Positions 10,401 to 17,454 of a stretch of DNA of 27,500 bases are shown one piece after another. How positions within the stretch are numbered: the stretch's first letter is position 1; every line of letters begins with the position of its first letter. Both the position numbers and the translations under genes were made by a program. Source of the DNA: Emiliania huxleyi CCMP1516 (taxonomy: Eukaryota > Haptophyta > Isochrysidales > Noelaerhabdaceae). The DNA lies in NCBI RefSeq assembly GCF_000372725.1, contig NW_005201092.1, forward strand, positions 172,932 through 200,431. Direction: 5' to 3'. Below the pieces are notes generated by a model. The model was given only the letters and a program-made list of their open reading frames with translations, had not been told where the DNA came from and did not search any database.

Positions 10401-11415
10401 CGAACGAGGCTCGTGGCGCTAGCTCTTTCTCGCCGCCCAGCCGCCGCTCAGAGGTGAGGGAGCGAGGAAAGATGCCCTGGGCAGAGCCGCTGGGCGTCGA
10501 GAGGGGCCGCCTCCGAGGTGAGCCCACAGGCTCCAAGTACGGCGATAGGGCAGTGGCCGCCAATCGCGCAGCTATCGACGAAGACCGCGGGGAGAGCGGA
10601 CCAAGTGCAGCGTCGGCGTCGCCCGTGGCCCTAGGCAGCGCGGACTGAGCGCGTCGGAGGTGGGTTGGGTCGGCGGCCGCGTGTGCCCCCGACGGCGGTC
10701 GCAGGGGGCCGTCGGCTGTTAACCGCGGCAGGCTGGCCGTCTCGGCGTCCAAGGAAGGCGTTGCCGCCGTTAGCCCGGTGGAGTAACGTTTCGAGAGCTG
10801 CTCGTCGGCCTCCTCCCGGACATGTCCCAGAGCCGTCCCGTTCACTAGCCTAGCGCTGTGCGGGGCAGCAGCAGCAGCGGAGGCGGAGGCAGCGGCAACG
10901 ACAAGATCGCCGCAGCCTCGGCAAGGGTCAGTGCTGTCGGCGACGTCGACACTGCTGGCCGTGGCACCAGCGTCGGTAGCGACACCAGCGTCGGCAGCCT
11001 CGGAGCTATCCTCGGGGCCAGCATCGGCACCACGCATGCTCTTCAGCGCCCTCAGCTCGGAGCGGAGCCCCTGCAGGATCTCAGCCTCCTCGTGTTCGGC
11101 TTCAGCTGCCCGCGACTGCATCGCAAACGCATCTAGCGCGTCGGTTGACGACACGTGAGGCGCGCTTAGGGGGGAGACGGCTTGAAGGCACGTCCCTGGA
11201 CCCTCGGGAGTCGTCAGTGCCAATGCTGCAGCCTCGGTTGGCGTCTCCAGGCGCGACGACTCGGGTGACGGAGGTTCGCGGTCCAGGCACTGGAGCAGTC
11301 CTCGCTCGCCCTTTTTGCTCGCGCCAGACCAGGGCGCGTTCGTGGAAAACGATTGATAGCGCAAGGCCATGGGGCCGGCAAATCCGCCGTCGCCCCGGCG
11401 TGCCGGCCGTTTCAC
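7488..11415 (-). CDS. Large protein with two LOV photosensor domains
   Basis: Exon 1 runs 11415-7981. I add exons 7873-7669 and 7612-7488 across two GC-AG introns (107 and 56 nt), giving about 1254 residues; without them the frame stops at 7936 after 1159. LOV domains bind flavin and form a blue-light adduct with a Cys. LOV1 (about 680-785) has GRSCRFLQG with Cys717, Ser replacing the usual Asn; LOV2 (about 1030-1140) has the canonical GLNCRFLQG with Cys1067. Both keep the later flavin-site text (NYTKGGDEFSN, NYRKDGSSFVN). The first 650 residues are low-complexity Ser/Ala/Pro with one likely coiled coil (RLKRQQTVEALRSEISAVKR) and an RGG-rich segment. The 240 residues between the LOV domains look helical; an RGS-like fold is possible but unproven. 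No bZIP basic region was found, so it is not an aureochrome. Exon 2 begins ALLPLLPNHLRV, resembling the helix after LOV1. Confidence 0.85.
7613..7668 (-). other. 56-nt GC-AG intron in the LOV gene
   Basis: The preceding frame ends in TAG only after a pyrimidine-rich stretch. A GC donor at 7668 and an AG|G acceptor at 7613 join PIR to the frame reading ANAEFADNHAEMRRM, which ends at 7488. Donor and acceptor sides share GCG. This is the shortest intron I infer here. Confidence 0.5.
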
Positions 11416-11588
11416 TTACACTTTCACGGTCATTCACAGCAGGCTCAGTGCGGCCTGCCACCGGTACCGCCTGGTATCCATTCACTGGTCATGTACTCTA
11501 CGCCCGGGTACATCAGCATGCGGCCTAGGTGCTAGGAGCGTGTGCCCCCCAAACACATCGTATGTCGCGCTCCAGGCATGTACGTTTC
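11416..11588. promoter_or_regulatory. Short gap: receptor gene 3' end and LOV gene promoter
   Basis: Only 173 nt separate the receptor gene's stop from the LOV gene's ATG, both on the minus strand. The gap must hold the 3' UTR of the first and the promoter of the second, or a shared arrangement. No TATA box or AATAAA is evident. Confidence 0.4.
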
Positions 11589-14500
11589 TCACACGCGGGA
11601 GGCGGGTGGCGCGGACGACGCCCTGTGCGACGGGAGCGACAGCCGCATCGACGACATCGAGGGCAGCTTGAAGGACGGCCGCGACCGGTGGCTCTCCGGG
11701 TGCACAGAAGACGGCCTCGCCGCTCGTCTCCGACTCGGCCGCGCCTCGGAGGAGGAGGCGTGCATCGCCTGGTAGAGCATCGCGCAGGAGGCGTGCACGT
11801 GCGGCGCGGAGGGGTACCAGGCGACCGCGACGGGCTTGTACAGGCCGGCGTTGACCTAGTCGCAACCACGCCACACCCTCACGCCACACCGCGCGAGCCA
11901 CGCCGCCGCCGCCTCCCTGCGCGAGCCAAGTCGCGCGGCGTCACGACGAAGAAGCGCTCGAAGCGGCACCCATGTGTGCTGCCCGGCAGGTCGGGCACAT
12001 GCACACTGACGATCGGAAGGCCCAGGTGGAAGGCTGCGCGCACCTGCGAGGGGCCGGGGGAAGGGAGAGGTCGAGCTCGGTCAAGCTCGGTCGGCCTCCC
12101 GTCGATCTCGGTCGATCTCGGTCGATCTCGGTCGCACCTCGCGCGCGAGCTGCTCTCCGCACGGTCCGACGAACGAGTGCACGTTGAGCACGAGCAGCAT
12201 GCGGGTGGGCGCCGCCTCGGCCGCCTGCGACTGCTCCGTCAGCAGCGTGTCTGCGATGCCGTCGCCGTCCGTGTCGACGGGGACGGCCCCCACGCTGCTG
12301 ACCGAAGTGCTCGCCTCGGCCTCGCCGCCGCCGTCCTCGCCGCCAGCCTCGCCCGCGCCGAGGTTGTTGAGCGAGGTGAGCGCGTCCGGGTGCTCGCGAT
12401 ACGGCGCCTCCGCAGGCGGCCTCCCGGCCCCGCGAAAGTGGCTCGGCGGCGGCGGCGGCACCTCTGCCGAGTGCTCCGGCCCGACGGACACGTTGCGCGT
12501 GGACACGTTGCGCGTGATGAGGCTCCACTGGCGGGTGGCCTCCGAGTTCTTGGCTGAGCTCCTGTGCCTCGCGAGGAGCTGCCGCTGCGACACCCTGCGG
12601 CTCTCGCGCCACCGGCTCGTGATCTCGAGGCCCCTCCTGCCGCCCACGCGGCACTCGGCGGCCAGCAGCCCGCTCCGCTGCAGCTGCAGCGCAACCTCGA
12701 GTGCGCCCGGGTTGGACGGCGAGACGAAGAGCACCTCACGCTGCGAGAAACTCCACTCCAGCTGGCTGGGCACATGCCCCGGCATCGACAGCTCCAGGCC
12801 GGTGTGTGTGATCGCAAAGCGCCGCCGGCGCGCCCCTCGCGCGCCCCAGCCTTGCACCCCCGCGACGCTCCGCCGGTCCTCCAGCCCCTCTGACGCCGTC
12901 TGCCTCTCGCGAGGCGCGAGCGGGCCACCCGGTTGACCCTCGCTGTCGAGCGATCTCACCGGCTCCTGGAGGCGCCTCGACGCACGCACGTCGGAGGTCG
13001 CCGGGTCAGGTCGAGGATCAGGCGCCGCGAGGGACCCCCGGCCCAGCCCGTGCTCGAGGGCTTCGACGTAGGCGCCGTAGCGCGGCGAGGCGACGAGCAT
13101 CTCCTCGAGGATCATCCGCAGCGACTCCACCTGCAGCGCCTCGACGCGCGGCCACGGAACGATGATCGCACCGCCGCCCTCGGACAGGGGCAGAGTCGAG
13201 GTCGAGGTAGAGGTAGAGGTGCCGGCCTCGGTGCCCCCGTCCAGTGCGCTGTCGCAACCGCCGCCGCCGCCGCCGCCGTCGCCGCCGTCGCTGCCGTCGC
13301 CGGCGCCGATGCCGTCGGCCTGGTCGCCGTGAGCATCGCTGCCGCCCTCCATCTCCTTCTCCTCGAGCAGAGGCTCGCCACGGGGGCGGAAGATGAGGCG
13401 CACGAGGTCTGCGGGGCACTCTGCGATCAGCTCCGCCAGCGGCCCGCCGCCCTTCGTCGTGTCCGCCTCGTGGACAATGATGAGCGGCTTGTTCGCCTGC
13501 ACCGCACCACTCACGGTACTGAACCCATGGACTCGAGACTCTGGAGGTGTGGTACGACTTGGCGCGTTGGCCTGCACCGCCGCGCGCGCCTCGCGCAAGC
13601 ACGCCGGGCTCAGAAAGTAGCCTCGCGTGAGGAAGATGAGCACGCACGCCGACGACGCGACGTACCTGCGCGAGATTGAGGGAGAGGTCGCGGGAGATTG
13701 CGGGAGATTGTGAGAGCTCACGCAGACGACGCGGCGTACCCCTCCAGCGCGTCCGTGTCCTGCAAGTCGTCAACGTCGCGGAAGATCTTGGGCGCGCTGC
13801 GCTGGCGAGCCTCCGCGGTGCGGCCGCGGCCTGGCATGAGAGCGAGCAGGCGGCGCTTCATCAGCGCGACCTGGTCCTGCCCCGTCGCCCAGGTGTGCGA
13901 GAGGAAGAGGTGGTACTGTAGACCCTCCGCGAGGGAGAGCTCTGGGGCGCCGCCGCTGCCGCGCAGCAGCACGGCCTAGACACGTCCTAGGCACGTCCTA
14001 GACACTCCCTAGACGCTTCCTAGAGAGCTGCCGCGCAGCAGCACGGCCTGCTTGGCCTTGCGCCGCGCCTTGGCGTACTTGTGACAGAGCGTCGCCGCGA
14101 GCAGCGCGAGGAGGGCGACGACGCCGGAGGTGCACGAGATGATGAGGATGTTGACGAGCGCGCGGCGGCTCATCCCGCGCTCGCAGCCCGCGCCGAACGA
14201 GCCTAGTAGTACCGGACCTCCAGAGTCTCAAGTCCAGTGTGGGTTCAGCTCCGTGGGTGGTGGGGTATCACGTGCCGAACTCGCAATCGCACTCGCCGAC
14301 TCTCTCGCCCGTGTCGACAGTCCGCGGCACGCAGTCGCCGCGGTCGGAGCAGCCGTCGCCTAGGAAGTGTGCGGGGAGTGTCTAGGAGGTGTCTAGGAAG
14401 TGTCGCCCGGGCAGAGGCCGCAGCGGCCCCAGTCTAGGAAGTGTCTATAGGAAGCGTCTAGGAAGTGTCGCCCGGGCAGAGGCGGCAGCGGCCCCAGTCT

Positions 14501-16264
14501 AGGAAGTGTCTATAGGAAGCGTCTAGGAAGTGTCGCCCGGGCAGAGGCGGCAGCGGCCCCAGTCGCGCCCATTCTTGAGCGGCTCGCACCACACGCGCGT
14601 GCGACCCGAGCCGCCGCCCCGCTTGTCGCATTGCTCCGCGTAGACGCCGCTGCCCGCGTCGGGGTCGCACGTGCTGCCGAAGGGGGGGGGGGGGGGGCTT
14701 GCCTTGTGTGGTCCGTGTGTCGCTCACTGTGACCGCACACGCTGCGCACACGTGTCCCCCGTGTCGTCGGTCTGAGAGTGCGCCGCCTCCGTCCGCACTG
14801 ACTCACGTATGACATAGTGCAAGAGCCCGGTGCGCACCAGGGGGGTGGTGTGTGTGTGGTGTGTTGGGGGGGGGGGGGGGAGCAGCACCTGCCGAGCAGG
14901 GCGGGGTCATGCGCGACTCCGTCCGCGTCGTACCGCAGCCAGCTCGGGTCGTCGCACAAGTCCCGCATCGCGTCGGCCGGTTGGCGCTCGTCCGTGGTGA
15001 AGCCTATGCGGAGATGTGGGGAGATGTAGGGGGAGATGTGGGGAGATGTTCGGACGCTCGTCTGTGGTGAAGCCCTGCGGGTGGTTGCGGATCGCGAGGA
15101 GCGCCGCCTCCGTGTTTGAGGGGATGATGCCCTTGGAGCCCGGCTCGACCAGCACGACGACGTACCTGTCCACACCCCACAGCTGTGAACAGCGTCTCTT
15201 CACAGCAGCGGCTCGACCAGCACGACGACGTACCTGTCCACACCCCACAGCTGTGAACAGCTTCACAGCAGCGGCTCGACCAGCACGACGACGTACTCGT
15301 CCGAGAGTCCGTAGCCGAGCCCCTCCAGCGCGTCGTTCACCGTGGCGCTGACGACAAAGTCCGTCGCGAGCCCCATCACGAACAGGCGCGTGATGCTGCT
15401 CTGCTGCAGGTGCTCGCCGAGCGTCACCTATGGGACATGTCAGGGAAGTGTCGTGGACATGTCCAGGACAGGTCTGCTGCAGGTGCTCGCCGAGCGTCAC
15501 GTTCACGGTCGCCGCCGTTGACGTTGACTGGTGGTCGTGCTCGCCTGGCGACACGTCTCGGACATGTCATGGACGCCCAGACATGTCGGGCGGAAGTGAT
15601 CGTGCTCGCCGGCGGCGGCGGTGGACGTGACGGCGGCAGAGCTGAACCCAGAGTAGCTGTCCCTGCGAGATCCGGTGCCGAGCTTGACGACGGTCGTATC
15701 GTTTGGGAGGTTGAGGTACGGGTCGAAGCGGGCGCCAAAGGTGCCCGCGACGCAGTGCGAGGGCCACTGGTAGTAGGCCGTCGGATTCGACCTGAAGAAG
15801 GACTCCTCGGAGATGGCGTCGACGCAGCGGCTGTCGGGCACCGGGAGAGAGCCGAAGGCGCTGAGGCAGTACGAGCCGGGAAGGATGCCGCCCTCGTGCG
15901 TCTTGCAAAAGGAGCAGTGGTACTCGGGGTGGTAATCCATCGTCGCTAGCGTCCGGCCTCCCGCCGCGGCGTCGACCCAGTCGTTGAGCACGGGGATGAT
16001 GAGCGACGAGCCCGCGACCTTCAGCGACCCAGCTGTGAGGGTGTCGCCGATGCGCCGCGCGTCATAGTGGCTGAAATTGCTCTGGCCCGTGGCGCCCGGG
16101 TTGACGTCGGCGCCATCGAGCGGATACGCCGCCTCCACCGAACCGTTCACGGTGCGGTTCTCCATAAAACAGTTTTGCGGATCGACCAAGAGGATCGCGT
16201 CGCGAGGGCCGAAAACCTGACACTGGCGCGAGGCCGAGAGGGCCGCGCTATATAGGCCGAGCAT
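11589..16264 (-). CDS. Receptor-like protein: nicotinamidase-fold ectodomain, EGF-like, TM helix, TIR domain
   Basis: Thirteen exons (sense order): 16264-15610, 15544-15501, 15427-15297, 15165-15074, 15003-14889, 14673-14537, 14359-14276, 14202-14048, 13975-13740, 13665-13572, 13496-12138, 12043-11927, 11855-11589. They total 3486 nt (1161 residues) in one frame. Residues about 20-310 are an isochorismatase/nicotinamidase fold: LLVDPQNCF (Asp28), MDYHPEYHCSF metal ligands, WPSHCVAGTFGA, VVKLGTG (Lys194); the usual nucleophile Cys is Val258 in GLATDFVV. A Cys-rich stretch and EGF-like module follow (395-426, CDCEFGSFGAGCE), then a helix (about 434-459) with a basic stop-transfer tail, then a TIR domain (about 491-760: YHLFLSHTW, FRDVDDLQD, IFLTRGYFLSPACLREA with Glu575 at the NADase position). 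The C-terminus carries a second TIR-like segment (LLVLNVHSFVGPCGEQ). The start is uncertain: no clear signal peptide, and a frame extending to 16540 runs into a dispersed repeat. Confidence 0.8.
11856..11926 (-). other. Receptor intron 12, GC-AG, 71 nt
   Basis: The exon end GCGACTTG resembles the intron end GCGACTAG, a 7-of-8 match flanking the insertion. It joins VTPRDL to VNAGLYKPVAVAWYP. Confidence 0.7.
12044..12137 (-). other. Receptor intron 11, GT-AG, 94 nt, with 10-bp repeats
   Basis: On the coding strand the intron contains repeats of CGACCGAGAT. GAGGTGCG at the donor resembles GCAGGTGCG at the acceptor. Splicing joins GEQLARE to VRAAFHLGLPIV. Confidence 0.75.
13497..13571 (-). mobile_element. 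Receptor intron 10, GC-AG, 75 nt: candidate introner
   Basis: GCGGTGCAGGC(C/G)AAC flanks the intron on both sides. Removing it joins ARAAVQ to ANKPLIIVHE, the expected TIR text. The intron is a multiple of three without stops, so an unspliced copy stays open. Its core matches the intron at 14203-14275 in the opposite orientation. Confidence 0.75.
13666..13739 (-). other. Receptor intron 9, GT-AG, 74 nt, inside the TIR domain
   Basis: The intron begins GTACGCCGCGTCGTCTGCGTG and the downstream exon begins with nearly the same text, a direct duplication with two mismatches. The middle is 10-bp repeats of AATCTCCCGC type. Splicing joins DALEG to YVASSACVLIFL. Confidence 0.85.
13976..14047 (-). 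mobile_element. Receptor intron 8, GC-AG, 72 nt: candidate introner
   Basis: A perfect 21-nt sequence starting GCCGTGCTGCTGCGCGGCAG opens both the intron and the next exon. The remaining ~50 nt consist of a ~10-bp repeat around CTAGG. Related text occurs in reverse orientation in the intron at 14360-14536. Confidence 0.85.
14203..14275 (-). mobile_element. Receptor intron 7, GC-AG, 73 nt: candidate introner
   Basis: It separates the EGF-like module from the membrane helix, joining CDCEF to GSFGAGC. Its plus-strand text CTCCAGAGTCTCAAGTCCAG matches the minus-strand text of the intron at 13497-13571 (CTCCAGAGTCTCGAGTCCA), continuing to GGGTTCAG and GTG(G/A)GTGGT. Confidence 0.8.
14360..14536 (-). 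repeat. Receptor intron 6 with three copies of a 65-bp exon-intron unit
   Basis: TGTCGCCCGGGCAGAGG starts at 14401, 14466 and 14531, an exact 65-bp period. Each unit holds about 27 nt of exon text (DWGRCRLCP) plus intron text with CTTCCTAGAC repeats. I splice from the first GC donor (14536) to the last acceptor (14360), joining LCPG to DGCSDRGDC. The exon part is nine codons, so including extra copies would add nine-residue repeats. Confidence 0.7.
14674..14888 (-). other. Receptor intron 5, GT-AG, 215 nt, with two homopolymer tracts
   Basis: It joins ALLG to STCDPDAGSGVY. It contains two G/C homopolymers of about 16 bp (near 14683-14698 and 14865-14880) and TG-rich text. CTCGGCAG before the donor resembles TTCGGCAG at the acceptor. 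It is the only acceptor here followed by C instead of G. Confidence 0.7.
15004..15073 (-). other. Receptor intron 4, GC-AG, 70 nt
   Basis: The intron begins GCTTCACCACAGACGAGCG and the next exon begins with the same 19 nt bar one change. The centre is a 10-bp repeat ACATCTCCCC. It joins HPQG to FTTDERQPADAM. Confidence 0.88.
15166..15296 (-). repeat. Receptor intron 3: a GT-AG intron present twice in tandem
   Basis: A 25-nt sequence starting GTACGTCGTCGTGCTGGTCG occurs at the donor, after the first internal acceptor (15233) and at the true exon start (15165). Units are 63 and 68 nt, each ending CTGTGGGGTGTGGACAG and each carrying CTGCTGTGA with a stop. Splicing from first donor to last acceptor joins LSDE to YVVVLVEPGSKG. 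Confidence 0.88.
15428..15500 (-). other. Receptor intron 2, GT-AG, 73 nt
   Basis: A perfect 27-nt duplication starting GTGACGCTCGGCGAGCACCT opens the intron and recurs as the start of the next exon. The core has two GACATGTC palindromes, as in intron 1. Splicing joins TAATVN to VTLGEHLQQSSITRL. Confidence 0.9.
15545..15609 (-). other. Receptor intron 1, GC-AG, 65 nt
   Basis: GCGAGCACGA(T/C)CAC opens both the intron and the next exon. Two GACATGTC words lie in the core. It joins STAAAG to EHDHQSTSTAATVN. Confidence 0.85.
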
Positions 16265-17454
16265 ATCTGCCGCAGAAGCGTCAGCAGCGAAAGCGCCGGC
16301 ACCCCAGCGTAGAGGGCGTCGTGTAGCCTCCTGTTGGTATGCCAAAAGCGCGCGCCGGCGCTGGAGAGGGGAGCGGTGAGATTCGCGCGGACGGTGCGTG
16401 GGTAACGCAACAAACGTCCGTAGGATTTCTTTTTGTGAGGGCTGATTCTTTTGCCCGCGTCCATCCATACGTGGTGTGGACCCTGAGTTGAACAGGGGTT
16501 GTGCGCCAAGCCCTCCTGCTCGGCTCCAGCGAGTAGACAAGTGTTACCATCAACAGAGGAGAAGGATCTGACCTCAGGGCTGATGTGACCAAGCGAGCGC
16601 TGGTAGCGTGGTTTTACCTCACACCCATGGTCTCACAGTGTGCCGGCAGTCGCCGCGCAGTGTCGCTCACACAAGCCGCAGCACAACTGACTGAGGGCCA
16701 GTGAGGGCGAGCCCATCGCTGTCTGTGACAGCCGGCACGCCCTCCGCGAACCCACTCCCTTGCCACGACCCGGGTGAGCTACTCCATGTAGATGAGGCGT
16801 GGATGGACTAGAACCTGGCGGCTGCTTACTCAGACACTCGATAGTGAGAGGGTCTGGGAAGGGAGGGGCAGGTTGCGCTCACCCGCGTGCACTGGGCGTG
16901 CACTTTGTTCTTGGACGGGGCTCCTGCCTGTTGACGACGACGACGGGCCGACATTGGTTCTGCCTGTTTGGGTCACCCGCAGGAGTTGCGAGGGGCGCCC
17001 CCTGGCCTACCACTTGTAAGGTGCTCGTCTACCCACGTCCACGTAGAGCTCTAGTTGATCCCAACAGTCGACCGATGTTTTCTATTCATGAGAGAGTTGT
17101 GTTTGTTAGGGGTCCCGTACCATGCGGAATCGACCCTATCCAGTGCTCAAGTGCTCAAGTTCTTGAAAATTCAATTCTTGGAGCACTTGGAGCACTTGGA
17201 GTGCAGTTGGCAGCCTCACATCCAGGGCCGGGGAGCTGAGAAGCGCACCCAGCGGGCCGGATGATCGGGATCGGGTTACGGGCAAGAGAGCCCTAGCCCC
17301 GGGGGTGCGCGTTCGCAAGGCAATTCATGGATCCGTTTTCATCGATTCGTCATCTACGGACGTCTCCCGTCGCAGGTCAGAGGCACATTGCCACTGGCTG
17401 CGCGACTGTCCACGCGAACGCAGTTTATCATCCACACGAACGGTACACACTGAC
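16265..17454. promoter_or_regulatory. Divergent intergenic region
   Basis: It separates the receptor gene (minus) from the vWD-like gene (plus), so it should hold both promoters and possibly a missing first receptor exon with a signal peptide. The dispersed repeat at 16468-16708 and the word shared with 3597-3639 at 17188-17229 lie here. An open minus frame reaches 16540, but its first residues are repeat sequence. Confidence 0.55.
16468..16708 (-). mobile_element. Dispersed repeat, copy 1 (about 240 bp)
   Basis: Read on the minus strand, this segment matches 23609-23838 on the plus strand nearly throughout, with small indels. Shared words include CTGCGGCTTGTGTGAGCGAC, GACTGCCGGCACACTGTGAG, GAGGTCAGATCCTTCT and GCTGGAGCCGAGCAGGAGGG. 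No coding content is evident; it may be a SINE-like or other non-autonomous element. Confidence 0.85.

Noticed and set aside
9983..10648. 221-codon plus frame opposite the LOV gene
   Set aside because: A shadow of Ser/Ala-rich low-complexity coding sequence on the minus strand.
12184..12936. 250-codon plus frame opposite the receptor gene
   Set aside because: Opposite the exon with TIR C-terminal and linker text; Ser/Pro-rich, no motif.
13918..14048. CTAGG repeats as phage-like attachment sites
   Set aside because: They lie within a spliced intron and follow the ~10-bp repeat pattern of other introns here.
16248..16257. CTATATAGGC as a TATA box for the receptor gene
   Set aside because: It lies downstream of the only ATG that keeps the Asp28 motif, so a transcript started from it would lose that motif.
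16265..16540. N-terminal extension of the receptor starting MSTRWSRAGG
   Set aside because: The first residues come from the dispersed repeat; the matching copy at 23766 gives a similar meaningless frame.
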